Shown here piece after piece: positions 26,618 through 37,000 of a stretch of DNA of 64,000 bases. The DNA is from JAHRAW01 sp965262585 (GTDB lineage Bacteria > Pseudomonadota > Gammaproteobacteria > Arenicellales > Poriferihabitantaceae): positions 372,001 to 436,000 of the forward strand of contig OZ253546.1 of NCBI GenBank assembly GCA_965262585.1, in the 5' to 3' direction. The notes beneath the pieces were generated by a model that searched no databases, was not told where the DNA came from, and was given only the letters and a program-made list of their open reading frames with translations. The translations under genes were made by a program, and so were the position numbers. How positions within the stretch are numbered: the stretch's first letter is position 1; each line of letters starts with the position of its first letter.

Positions 26618-29117
26618 CGTGAGTGTCATCATATATTTTTTGGAAGTTGCGGATTTCATCAAAAGAATTTTCGTTGATGCTCCACAGTTTTTTGTCCGAA
26701 TCGAATAAATCCTCGTTTTTTATTTTACCCGAAGGGCTGTTTGAGGACAGGAATTCGTTTGAGTTAAAGACCGCATCAATCCTCGCCCAGTCATCGTAAA
26801 AATACTCTTGCAACAACGGCAGTATTTCGTGCCGGATAATATCTTTGAGGACGCCGACCTCCGGGGTGTCCTGCAAACGCAGAAAATACGAATGCCCGAT
26901 TTGATGGTCGCGGTCGTACAACGTTTCGATGCGTTCGTTCATGGCTTTTAACAACGAACCGATATTCACTCCTTCCACATTGATTTTGTTCAAATCAACA
27001 TACTGCGGCATCATTTCCTTAAACCGAAAACGCCGCCGTAATGCGTTATCCAGCAAAGCGATGGAACGGTCTGCGGTATTCATCGTGCCGATAATGTAAA
27101 GATTATTCGGCACGCCGAAAGATTCCCCGGAATAAGGCAAGGTCACGGTGGTTGCCTCCGCTTCGTCCAGCCGCTTGGATTTTTCAACCAAAGTAATCAA
27201 CTCGCCAAATATGCGGGAAATGTTGCCCCGGTTGATTTCGTCGATGATGAGGACGCGATTTTCACGCTCACTTGCAGGCGATGCTTCGTCCAAGCCATAA
27301 TTTTCTTTGAGGTATTTAAAAATCATTTTGGCTGGTGTGCCGCGTTTGTTTTCCGGATTTTCGTAAAATCTTCTTAAGTTTTTAAAATACACATGGGATT
27401 TGAAAGTACGATTCACAATTTTTGTAGTAAAATACTGACGCCCTTCCTCATACCAAACTTCACGTTTGTTATTTTGAGTAACAGGTTCCATTACAACCGT
27501 TTCTTCGGAGCACTTTTCTTTTAATTTTTCAATGGCCTCATCAAATAAACGCATGGATTCCCCACCGACGCCGGCGGATTTACAGATACGCTTAAAGATG
27601 CCGTCTTTTATTTCATACGCAACCTGCCCCTCGTCCGCATCATCCAGCAATGGACGAATTCCCTCCACAAATTCTTCGTAATCGAAACTCTGGTGGAAAG
27701 TAACAAACTCTATTTGTCCCTTTTTCTTAAAGTGTTCATATCGATCCCGCAGTTCCTTGCGAGTTTTCGCCTTAAACCCCGGCTCAAGGATTTCTAAAGC
27801 CGCATTTGCAGTATGATAAGTTTTACCGGTTCCCGGCGGCCCATAAAAAATCTGATTAATGTGCGGCATATTTTTTTCCTCAAGCAATGGGGTTTCTTCA
27901 ATCAAGTGAGCGTAGTCTTGGTCTTCTCCATCGAATACGAATTTAATTAACAATAAGTCATTGGGTTTATCTTTAAGTAGTTCGTGAACGGTTCTCCGTC
28001 TAATATTTAAGATATACCACTCTCTTTCTGAATAACCCTTCTCCCACTCGACTTTAATATGCTGCCCATCGCCCGAATTGCTCGTAACAGTTCCACGGGC
28101 TTTTATTCGCATTGTGGAACATGATTTTCCGTGAAAATCGAACGGCAGGTCGTGTTTGGTTGTGAAGGTCGATTTGATCGCAATTTTGTCCCCCGGCTGC
28201 ATTTGGTCAACCGCATCCACATATTCCCCCTTTGACCCGTCCGCGTGACCATTTTCCCATCTATTTTGTTGGACAAAATCCTCTGTTCGATCATCACCAC
28301 CCCAGTTCGCCCCAACTAACCAATACTTTCTATTTTCTAGCAAAACAGATTCACTCCTGATTTTCCCGATAAACGTCTTAAGACTTTCACTGCATTCATC
28401 CGTGTCATCTAAAGGAATATCAGGGATTCTGTCTGCACTCATCAAATACAAGGCACAATTTATTTTATAAAAATCACATTTTGGAAAAGCCGCCTTGAAT
28501 TTTGGCAGTAGCGATTGGTAATTTTCCCAACCATTTTTCTCATCTTTAATTTGGGTTCTTGCTTTAGCCATATCAGGCAAATTCAGCGCTTTGTGAGACT
28601 TTAAAACCCCATTGTCTATGGGCATAAAATAGTTTGGATTTATTAAAAACAAGCATTGCGTAAGTTTGCTAACATCAACATAACGAATACTCAATACTTT
28701 GGAAAAGTCGTTTTGATTTATATCAGGATTTTCTGTAACTGCCTGTCGAAACATTTTCCATAATGACTGATGCTCGCCTTTCCCATTGTCGTGAAACAAT
28801 ACCATGGTGCGGAATTGTGGGCTGGGAATAATAAGATCAGAAAAATTGATGGCTGATAACAAATCGTCCGACTTGATTCCAAAAACAGAATGAACGCTTT
28901 GATATATTTCTTTGCGTTCCTTGCGGAGACCACATTGCGCAAGATAATAAATAAACGAAAAAGGATCGATATTCTCGTCTCCAAATTGCAATAATTTAGG
29001 ATTATCTTTTTTCCAATCCACTTTTCTTGCGCACTCGCTTAGATATGCTTCGCCTCCATCGGCGATTTTCCGTACCAATTCTTGAAACCACGGAACCCAT
29101 GCATACATCTCGTTCAT
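26592..29117 (-). CDS. mcrB: McrB-type AAA+ GTPase with N-terminal EVE-like module
   Basis: 841 aa. Residues 1-250 form a helical region with no clear family. From about 262 to 390 is an EVE/PUA-like base-recognition domain (YWLVGANWGGDDRTEDF, GDKIAIKSTF, WYILNIRRRTVHEL). The AAA+ motor follows: FYGPPGTGKTYHT (about 424-435), FHQSFDYEEFVEGIRP, the Walker B VLIIDEINRGNISRIFGELI and sensor IIGTMNTADRSIALLDNALRRRFRF, which are McrB signatures. It translocates DNA after recognising modified bases and recruits McrC. The EVE domain suggests a target other than plain 5-methylcytosine. It is AT-richer than its flanks and starts 28 bp after the dipeptidase gene. Confidence 0.93.
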   Translation of the reverse strand: MNEMYAWVPWFQELVRKIADGGEAYLSECARKVDWKKDNPKLLQFGDENIDPFSFIYYLAQCGLRKERKEIYQSVHSVFGIKSDDLLSAINFSDLIIPSPQFRTMVLFHDNGKGEHQSLWKMFRQAVTENPDINQNDFSKVLSIRYVDVSKLTQCLFLINPNYFMPIDNGVLKSHKALNLPDMAKARTQIKDEKNGWENYQSLLPKFKAAFPKCDFYKINCALYLMSADRIPDIPLDDTDECSESLKTFIGKIRSESVLLENRKYWLVGANWGGDDRTEDFVQQNRWENGHADGSKGEYVDAVDQMQPGDKIAIKSTFTTKHDLPFDFHGKSCSTMRIKARGTVTSNSGDGQHIKVEWEKGYSEREWYILNIRRRTVHELLKDKPNDLLLIKFVFDGEDQDYAHLIEETPLLEEKNMPHINQIFYGPPGTGKTYHTANAALEILEPGFKAKTRKELRDRYEHFKKKGQIEFVTFHQSFDYEEFVEGIRPLLDDADEGQVAYEIKDGIFKRICKSAGVGGESMRLFDEAIEKLKEKCSEETVVMEPVTQNNKREVWYEEGRQYFTTKIVNRTFKSHVYFKNLRRFYENPENKRGTPAKMIFKYLKENYGLDEASPASERENRVLIIDEINRGNISRIFGELITLVEKSKRLDEAEATTVTLPYSGESFGVPNNLYIIGTMNTADRSIALLDNALRRRFRFKEMMPQYVDLNKINVEGVNIGSLLKAMNERIETLYDRDHQIGHSYFLRLQDTPEVGVLKDIIRHEILPLLQEYFYDDWARIDAVFNSNEFLSSNSPSGKIKNEDLFDSDKKLWSINENSFDEIRNFQKIYDDTHDAKNDSSS

Positions 29118-29144
29118 TTTTCTATCCTATCAAGTGGTTATTAT

Positions 29145-30122
29145 TTAATCTGACGCCCCAAACGACCGCGCAAAAAAATCCAGCCAGTTGCGGCCCATGA
29201 TTTTTTCTACTTCGTCTTTGGAAAATCCGGTTTGTGTGAGTCCTTTGGTGAGGTTGTGGTAGTGGGTGCTGTCGCTGAACCATTTTGGTTGAGGCGGCCA
29301 GCCGGGGTTGGCGGCGTTGCCTTCGCCGTAGTCGGAGGATTTGCTCCATCTGCCGTTTCGCATCCAGGTTACCACCGCATCGGGCTGGTTTTGGCATAGG
29401 TCGGAGCCGATGCCGATGTGTTCGACGCCGGTCAATTCGGCGGTGCGTGCGACCATGGCGCAGAACTCTTCGAGGGTGCAGGCCGTGCCGTTTTTCAGGT
29501 GATGGGGATACAAACTGAAGCCGAACATGCCGCCGCTTTCGGCGAGCGCTTTTAACACCGCATCGGATTTGTTGCGCCGTGCTGCTTCGAATGAGGCGGG
29601 GTTTGCGTGGGTGATGGCAATCGGGCGGGATGAATACTCGATTGCTTCGAGGGTCGATCGTTCGGCGCTGTGGGACATGTCCACCACCATTCCCACGCGG
29701 TTCATCTCGTTGATGACTTGTTTGCCGAAGCGGGTGATGCCGGTATCTTGGTCTTCGTAGCAACCGGTGGCCAGCAAACTTTGGTTGTTGTAACTCAGTT
29801 GCATGAAGCGCACGCCCAGGTCGTGGAAAATTCCCACCAACGAATAATCATCTTCAATGGGTGAGCAGTTCTGAAAACCAAACACCACGCCGGTCTTGCC
29901 CGCCTCGACGGCCTCGGTGACTTCTCCGGCGCTGCCCACCCGCATAATCAGGTCGCCATGCTGTTCGAACAACCGGTTCCAGTATCCGATGTTGCGCAGG
30001 GTTTCGATGCAGGTTTCGTGGTAGGCGATGGTCACGTGCACGCAATCCAACCCGCCACGGCGCATTTCCTCGAAGCGTGGTCGACTCCAGTTGGAGTATT
30101 GAAGTCCGTCGATGATCAGCAT
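29145..30122 (-). CDS. Membrane-dipeptidase family (M19) peptidase
   Basis: 325 aa from ATG at 30122 (MLIIDGLQYSNW). Family M19 marks include GVVFGFQNCSPIEDD, GVRFMQLSYNN, MVVDMSHSAERSTLEAIEYSSRPIAITHANP with zinc-binding His residues, and GVEHIGIGSDL. The usual first zinc pair (HxD) is replaced by LQYSNW near the N-terminus, a known variation in this subgroup, so dipeptide cleavage is not certain. No signal peptide: probably cytoplasmic. It lies 17 bp downstream of the arginine-deiminase-like gene and probably shares its mRNA. Confidence 0.85.
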   Translation of the reverse strand: MLIIDGLQYSNWSRPRFEEMRRGGLDCVHVTIAYHETCIETLRNIGYWNRLFEQHGDLIMRVGSAGEVTEAVEAGKTGVVFGFQNCSPIEDDYSLVGIFHDLGVRFMQLSYNNQSLLATGCYEDQDTGITRFGKQVINEMNRVGMVVDMSHSAERSTLEAIEYSSRPIAITHANPASFEAARRNKSDAVLKALAESGGMFGFSLYPHHLKNGTACTLEEFCAMVARTAELTGVEHIGIGSDLCQNQPDAVVTWMRNGRWSKSSDYGEGNAANPGWPPQPKWFSDSTHYHNLTKGLTQTGFSKDEVEKIMGRNWLDFFARSFGASD

Positions 30123-30139
30123 CGGTTGCCGCCCGCCAC

Positions 30140-31060
30140 CTATGCCGGATCCCGTCGCAATGCTTGACACATGCAATGCACTCCGCCGCCGCCCGGCGTG
30201 ATCATGGACACATCGGGGTCGTATATCGCCAGCCCCAGAGCGCGGGCTTTTTCTTTTAGCACCTTGCTATTTTTCGGGAGAAGGATGCGGTCGTCGCCCA
30301 GTGCCACCACGTTGCAGCCGAGGTCTAGAGTGTCTTGAAACGGCACCGCCACGCATTCGATTTGTTTGGATTTTAGCCACGCCACCACTTCCGGGTCGGT
30401 GGATTCGAGGCACACGGCGGCGAGTTTGGGGGCCAGCATCACCACCATGAGGTCGATGTGTACATAGAACGGATCGATGTCGGCCAACATCACTTCCCAG
30501 CCTTCGGCTTCGAACCAGCCTTGCAGTTGCAACGCGCCTTGCCGCTGGCTTCGCCCTTCGTCCCCTTCCCAACCAATCAGCACGGCACCGGGTTCGATGA
30601 CATTGAAGTCTCCGCCTTCGAAATGTCCGGCGGTTACGTAGTCGTAAATGGGAATGCCTAAGCGCGCGTAGGTTTCGATGGCGCGGAAGTTCTCGCCGCG
30701 CCGCCACCAATTCGCCATGTTGGTGATGACGGCGCCGTAGGGGGTCATCACCGACGAGTCGCGGGCAAATATTTGGTAGGGCAGCGCCGGATCCGGGGCG
30801 TGGAAATAACAGGTGACGCCGGCGGATTGATAGGCGGACACCATCTCGGCGTGCTGGGTTTTGGCGGCGGCGTGATCATAGACTCGATTGCGGCGGATGC
30901 TTTTTTTCGACACCGAACTGGTTTCCAGCCATTGATAATGATCCACCGGCCCAAGCAGCACATCGCGCAACACCCCATAATCGCAATCCGCTCCCCAGTC
31001 CTGCAACAACGGCGTGCCGCCGTCGTCATTTCGAGTGCGCAGGGAGAAGTTTTTATGCAT
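30140..31060 (-). CDS. Amidinotransferase / dimethylarginine dimethylaminohydrolase-fold enzyme
   Basis: 306 aa of the guanidine-modifying superfamily. Conserved elements are FARDSSVMTPYGAVIT, GHFEGGDFNVI, YVHIDLMVVMLAP with the catalytic His, and a C-terminal ITPGGGGVHCMCQALRR with the catalytic Cys. Substrates in the family are arginine, dimethylarginine or other guanidino compounds; which applies here cannot be told. Together with the M19 peptidase just downstream and the MFS gene just upstream it looks like a small salvage operon for a guanidino-bearing compound (inference). Confidence 0.85.
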   Translation of the reverse strand: MHKNFSLRTRNDDGGTPLLQDWGADCDYGVLRDVLLGPVDHYQWLETSSVSKKSIRRNRVYDHAAAKTQHAEMVSAYQSAGVTCYFHAPDPALPYQIFARDSSVMTPYGAVITNMANWWRRGENFRAIETYARLGIPIYDYVTAGHFEGGDFNVIEPGAVLIGWEGDEGRSQRQGALQLQGWFEAEGWEVMLADIDPFYVHIDLMVVMLAPKLAAVCLESTDPEVVAWLKSKQIECVAVPFQDTLDLGCNVVALGDDRILLPKNSKVLKEKARALGLAIYDPDVSMITPGGGGVHCMCQALRRDPA

Positions 31061-31146
31061 GGGTTTTGATGGCGTTGGTTATGGCGCGGGAATCATACAC
31101 CTGAAATTACCGGGGCGAGTCCGAGGCGAGTCCATTTCCTGCACCA

Positions 31147-32457
31147 CTACAAGCGCCTTTCCACTTCCTGATCCGATGTCGACTCTTGCTCATCGAGGCG
31201 TTCCACTTCGCCGCTGCGCACCGCTTCGACGTAATCCACCGGATCAGTCGCGCAGATTTCGGCCACCGGCGTACCAATCTGTCCGGCGGCGAGGGTCGGC
31301 GACTGGTCTTCGATATCAACCCCGGCGCGCTGGCCCATTCGATACACCGCAAACAGGAAGATCAGGGCGAACGCGCCGCCGATTCCGGTGAAGTAAAAAC
31401 TCGGCCCAAACTTCGCCATCAGAAACGACACCATGATGGGCCCGGTGCTCAAGCCGATTCCGGCGGCCATCACCAAACTGCCGCTGGCGGCGACGATCTC
31501 TTTGGGTTCCAGCCGGTCATTGGCGTAGGCGATGCACATCGAATACATCGGCATGGCGACGCCGCCAAGTAGCGTGATGACCACAAAGAAGAACGTGCCG
31601 CCGGCGGTAAGGATGACCGCCATCAGCGTCAAGACAACGGAAACCGCGGCCATTCCCGCCATTACGATACGGCGATCGATGCGATCCGAGAGCAGGCCGA
31701 GGGGCCATTGAAACAGCAACCCGCCGAACAAAAAACAGGCCATGAAGATGGATACCATCTCGGTGCTGAATCCCTTTTGCCGTGCGTATACCGCGCCGAG
31801 GCCGAATATGGTTCCGTGGGCGACCCCGGTCAGGATGTTACTGATTACCGCCAGCGGCGAGGCTTTGAACAGCCGCGCCAGAGTCATCCTGCCGGACATC
31901 TCGAAGGCCGGGGCCGGGCGGGCGGTCAACAGCATCGGAATCAATCCGAACGAAACCACCACCGACACCAGGATGAACAAATCGACCTTCTCCGGGTCCG
32001 CAAGGTTCAGCAAAAACTGCCCGCAACCCAGCCCCAGAGTGACAATCACCATATACACGGACAGCAGTTTGCCGCGGGTTTCGTTGCCGGCGCGGTCGTT
32101 CAACCAACTCTCGGTAACCACATACAGGCCGGCGTAACTGACCCCGGTGAGCAGGCGCATGAAAGTCCAGGTGACCGGGTTTACATATAAGCCGTGGATG
32201 AGGATGGAGATGGACGCGGTCGAGGCAAGGGCTGCAAATACCCGGATGTGGCCGACCCGTCCCACCAGCCGTGGGGCAAAAACCGAGCCGATGAAAATCC
32301 CCACGAAATAACCCGACATCATGATGCCGGTGGTGAAAGTCGGGAACCCCTCTATGGTGGCGCGCAGGCCGAGCAAGGTTCCTTGCAGGCCGTTGCCAAG
32401 CATCATAAAGCCGATACCCACCAGCAACGCCCAGGTCGCACGCACGTCGTTCCACAT
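31147..32457 (-). CDS. Major facilitator superfamily transporter
   Basis: About 436 aa from ATG at 32457 (MWNDVRATWALLVGIG); the open frame upstream to 32748 is not membrane-like and is left out. Twelve hydrophobic spans are visible, with the MFS loop motifs RLVGRVGHIRVFAALA after span 2 and GLLSDRIDRRIVM in the second half. The closest feel is to the YcaD/UMF-type MFS carriers (SGYFVGIFIGSVFAPRLV). The C-terminus is a ~60-residue acidic cytoplasmic tail. Upstream of the guanidino enzyme and dipeptidase on the same strand, 87 bp away, so it may import their substrate. Substrate unknown. Confidence 0.85.
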   Translation of the reverse strand: MWNDVRATWALLVGIGFMMLGNGLQGTLLGLRATIEGFPTFTTGIMMSGYFVGIFIGSVFAPRLVGRVGHIRVFAALASTASISILIHGLYVNPVTWTFMRLLTGVSYAGLYVVTESWLNDRAGNETRGKLLSVYMVIVTLGLGCGQFLLNLADPEKVDLFILVSVVVSFGLIPMLLTARPAPAFEMSGRMTLARLFKASPLAVISNILTGVAHGTIFGLGAVYARQKGFSTEMVSIFMACFLFGGLLFQWPLGLLSDRIDRRIVMAGMAAVSVVLTLMAVILTAGGTFFFVVITLLGGVAMPMYSMCIAYANDRLEPKEIVAASGSLVMAAGIGLSTGPIMVSFLMAKFGPSFYFTGIGGAFALIFLFAVYRMGQRAGVDIEDQSPTLAAGQIGTPVAEICATDPVDYVEAVRSGEVERLDEQESTSDQEVERRL

Positions 32458-32717
32458 CAGCCCGCTCCGCAAAAAATTGAACCACTGGAAATTCGGCGGC
32501 TTATTGCTCAGGCTTATCGCCCAACTGCCCGCCCAAACACCCCCACCCACGCCCACCCGGCGAGGCCAGCGGATTTTACTCCGAAACGCAAGGGAGTAAA
32601 TCGGTTTTGACCACAGCCGGGCGATATCGCGCCGTGAAGTTAAGTATATTACCGCAACGGAAAAGCCAACGATCCTTGCATCTCGGCAGCCGCCCATAAA
32701 TAGCCCATGACCGACCC

Positions 32718-34055
32718 ATGACCAGTTCACCGAATAACGATCCCACAAAAATCACCCACCGCACGGTGTGGATGCTGGCGGGGCCGATGATCCTTTCCAA
32801 TATCTCCGTGCCGCTGGTGGGCAGCGTGGATACCGCCGTGGTCGGCCACCTGCCGGAGCCGCACCACATCGGCGCGGTCGCCCTCGGCGCACTGATATTC
32901 ACCTTCCTCTACTGGGGCTTCGGCTTCCTGCGCATGGGCACCACCGGTTTCATCGCCCGCGCCTTTGGTGCTGGAGATACCCCGGCACTTTCGCGCACAC
33001 TGCTGCGGGTGCTGTTGCTGGCGCTGCTGCTCGGACTGCTCATCATCGTGTTGGGCAAACCGCTCATAGCCATGGCGTTATATTTTCTTGAAAGTAGCCC
33101 TCGGGTCGAACAACTGGCGTCGGACTATTCGCTGATTCGCGTATGGAGCGCGCCGGCGACGCTGTGCGTTTATGTGTTCACCGGCCTGTTCATCGGCATG
33201 CACAACACCCGCCGCGCCCTCGGTCTGGTGCTGACCCTTAACCTCACCAACGTGGCACTGGATTTGCTGTTCGTCCCGGTGCTTGGACTCGGCGTCAGCG
33301 GCGTGGCGTGGGCGACGCTGATTGCCGAATACACCGCCGCCGCCACCGGCTTCTTCATGCTGCGCTCTGAGATCCGCCGCGCGCTGTCCCTGTGCCGATG
33401 GCGTGAAGTGTTGGAAACCGACGCCATGATCGAATTGATGCGCACCAACGGAAACATTTTCGTGCGCACCATGTGCTTGATGTTCGCATTCGCCTGGTTC
33501 ACCGCACAAAGCGCGCGGCTCGGGGAAGTAGTGCTGGCGGCCAACTCGATTTTATTGCATCTGCAAAGCATCATGGCCTACGCCCTGGACGGCTTCGCCC
33601 ACGCCACCGAAGCACTCGCCGGCAGCGCCTACGGTGCGCGCAAACCGCATGCTTTCCGGCGCGCCGTTCGCGTGTCCACGGTGTGGGCCGGCATCTCGGC
33701 CCTGCTGGTGAGCATCGCCTACTGGCTATTCGGCGAATCACTCCTCGGATTGTTCACCAACATCGAATCTGTGCTCGAAGTATCCGGGCAATACCTGATT
33801 TGGATGATGGTGCTGCCGCTACTGTCGGTGTGGAGTTTCCAACTCGACGGCATCTTCATCGGCGCCGGCCACGCCCGCGAAATGCGCAACGCCATGCTCG
33901 CCTCAACCGCCGCCTACCTCGTCCTCGTCGCCCTCCTAACCCCACCACTCGGCAACCACGGCCTGTTCCTAAGCCTATCCATCTTCATGCTACTCCGCGC
34001 CGCCACCCTGTGGCGGTATTATCCGCGGCTGTTGGTTTCCCTAAAAGCCAAATAA
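32718..34055 (+). CDS. dinF: MATE-family exporter (DinF-type)
   Basis: 445 aa, about 12 spans. WMLAGPMILSNISVPLVGSVDTAVVGHL is the start typical of DinF, and FGFLRMGTTGFIARAFGAGD, IGMHNTRRALGLVLTLNLTNVALDLLFV and ALDGFAHATEALAGSAYGA are further DinF/MATE landmarks. MATE proteins expel drugs or metabolites with H+ or Na+. Divergent from the MFS gene across a 260-bp gap, and convergent with res: only 2 bp separate the two stop codons. Confidence 0.92.
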   Translation: MTSSPNNDPTKITHRTVWMLAGPMILSNISVPLVGSVDTAVVGHLPEPHHIGAVALGALIFTFLYWGFGFLRMGTTGFIARAFGAGDTPALSRTLLRVLLLALLLGLLIIVLGKPLIAMALYFLESSPRVEQLASDYSLIRVWSAPATLCVYVFTGLFIGMHNTRRALGLVLTLNLTNVALDLLFVPVLGLGVSGVAWATLIAEYTAAATGFFMLRSEIRRALSLCRWREVLETDAMIELMRTNGNIFVRTMCLMFAFAWFTAQSARLGEVVLAANSILLHLQSIMAYALDGFAHATEALAGSAYGARKPHAFRRAVRVSTVWAGISALLVSIAYWLFGESLLGLFTNIESVLEVSGQYLIWMMVLPLLSVWSFQLDGIFIGAGHAREMRNAMLASTAAYLVLVALLTPPLGNHGLFLSLSIFMLLRAATLWRYYPRLLVSLKAK

Positions 34056-34057
34056 TA

Positions 34058-37000
34058 CTAGGTTTGCGCAAGGGCGTGCCGCAAAAGATCAATCAACTCC
34101 TGATTGCTTCGAGAAGAAATAAAAATACCCATATCATGGCAGTCCTTGACGGACATACTCTTGTCCGTGCCCATGTTCCGGGGTTGTGTATTCGACCAAA
34201 TGTAAGAATGCAGGAAAAGTTTGGGATTCTTCTTTTTGATTTTTTCCTCTACTTTCTTTATTTTCTTGTGTAATCCGACTTTGGACGTGGTTATCGAGTT
34301 GAAATAAGCCAATCCTTTGGGGTCTATAAACAAAATATCTTGTCTATTTGAATCCTTCACCCAAAGAATAAAATCGGGATAGAAAGTGTAATCCTCAAAG
34401 AAAGAAATGCCCTTGCTACGGCTCATGTTTCGCATTAAATACATCTCTTTGCCCCTGAGAAAATCAGCATTGCAATTCTCTACAACGTCCTTCAGGCATT
34501 TAACAAAACCAGCCTCTCCATCGTTCAATGGAACTGGGGTAATTTGCACAAACTCCTGTTTATTAACGTGCAACAAAGGTATGTACGCATGAAAATTCGG
34601 TGCCAAAAGTGCTATTTTTACCTGATCAGAATCTACGCCCTGACTGTAATCACCATTGCTCACCCGCTCCACAAATTGCTCGATATTTCGTATCAAATCC
34701 TCTTTCTTGATATCAACCGCCAGATTGTATTCATTAATATAGTTTAAGTTTTTCTCATTCAGCGGCGCGGCCTCCATATATTTTTGCTCCCAGGTATTTC
34801 TCCTGTTTTTCCAGCGCTGGTCGGCGTATTCAGAAATCAAATCAACCGCAAGATTTTCCCATTCTCGCACTCTGCCGTAATGCGAAGGTTCCAGTTTTTC
34901 GGATGGAATATACAGGTGATACCAGTCATTATTTTCAAGCAACTCATCCACCATTTCTTGAGATATTTCCATGTTATGCCAGGAAAATCTTCGTTTCCTT
35001 TGTAAAACTTTGTGATAAACCGCTTGCTTGTTTATCCAATTCAAGTGTTTTGGAGCCAGTTTATGTTCTTCTTCGGCGACTATGGTGTCGCCATCGGTTT
35101 CGGATTCGTTTGATGCGACGACTTGTAAACGCTTACAGCGATCCAGTGTTACGGCATCTATCCCGTTGGACTGCGCCGATAAATCAAGCAGCGCAAAGCG
35201 TCTGCCGGAGTGTTTAAACTCTCCCGCAGTGTCGCGCATTTTGAGAATCTTAAGACCCTTCACACCCTTGAACTGTTTTCTGGTCGGCAATGTAAAAGAA
35301 ACCCGGTCAATTTTGACGCCTTCTTTTTGCAAATATTCTTTGAATTTATCCATGTAGTTTGCTTTGAGGCCAAAGATATTGAGCGTCTCAAGCAATTTGA
35401 GTTGGTCGCCGTCTCGTGGGTTTGCGCCTTCAATCGCCGTGTGTCGCTTTAGGGACATATCGATCCCTTTGAGGCGAACACCCCGGCCAAACATCTGGAT
35501 TATCTGCGGACCTTCGCCGGCACCGACATGCATGAGCCCCATGGTGCTGACACGCCACGAATTCCATCCGGCGGCGAATTTGCGCGCGCCGATGACGATA
35601 TTTACCGGCGAATTGTAATTGTCGACATCGGCAAAAAGCGGTTGGGTAAATGCGTTTTTGGAAAGCAAGAACAGCGCGTTTTCAACCGCTTCAAGTTTTG
35701 CATACAACCCGGATGTATTGCCGACATTGATGACTCCAAACGGGTTTGCGTCCCCTGCACTGAGTTGCAGTTCGTCAGACCCTGTCAGGTGGGAGATATG
35801 CACTTGTCCCTTTGCGCGGAACACGGTTAGCAACAAGTGATCGTAGACTTCCCTCGGTGTCGATCCTTTAATGCAGGGAAACGATCGCTTGAATATATCC
35901 ACCCCATTTTCATCCACAAGCCCGGTGGTGTCGCTTGTGAGTTTCTCGATACCTCGTACTACCTGTTGCGGGTCGCTTTGTACCCACGCCAGAAATTTGA
36001 CAATTCTAACCACATCGGTTTCAGTGGATTTCTTGCCGGCGGTGTTGCCGCCGGTAACGGTCTTTCCGAGAAATACCCACAGCGGCGGGGCAACGTTAAA
36101 TTCCCGCCACTGCCCGTTTTTATCTTCGTAAATTCGGCATTGTTGATAAAACATCAACAGGCAGGCAAGCAGATATAAGTTGTTCGCTTCACCATCATCG
36201 GTGTTTTGCAAATTAGATATTTTGTAGTCCTTACCGTACCCATCCTCGTAGAAAAATTTATACGAGTAATCAAACAAAATTGATTTTCCGTATTCGTCTC
36301 GCAGTTTTTTTATATCTTCCCCGGTGCCAGAGACTGCCTGATTAAAGGTTGCCGAATATTCGAAAGTGAACCCATTTTTAGCGAGTTGCTTGCGGCGCTT
36401 TCTCCATACCTTGCCACCGGTTCCCAAATGCCCCTCATCCACCATTACCAAATTGTTTTCTTCAAAAGATTCGAGCGAGACCCGCTTGATACCCTTCTTT
36501 TCATCCAGTTTATGCAGATCAATAATGTCTACGACGACTCCGCCACGGGAAAAGACTTCTCCCCCTTGATTGTCCGAGAAAATCTGCGCCGGTATTTTGC
36601 TTGCTTGCAGTTCACGCAAGTGCTGACGGGAAAGTCCCTCATCCGGGGTTACCAATACAATTTTATTCAGTTTGTGTGATTGCTTATAGGTTTCAAGGTA
36701 GTGCTTGTATTGCAAAATGTTGGCGTGCAAGAGTAATGTTTTCCCGGAACCAGTCGCGCTTTGAAAGGCTAACGTGTGGATGCCATCCGCCGTGTAGTCG
36801 GCAATATCCCGCATGTTGCCGAGGTTTTTCCATTTGTTTAATTTCTCAACCAGAATTTCCCGGTCATGAAAATACAAATCCAGATAACGTTCGGTGAATA
36901 GCAAGGCGAGATATTGAAACGGTTTCCACGACTTCCCTTGTTCATCTACCATGCCCAGGGCTTGGCTGTGCGCAATGATGTTCGCATCATACCGAGCAAT

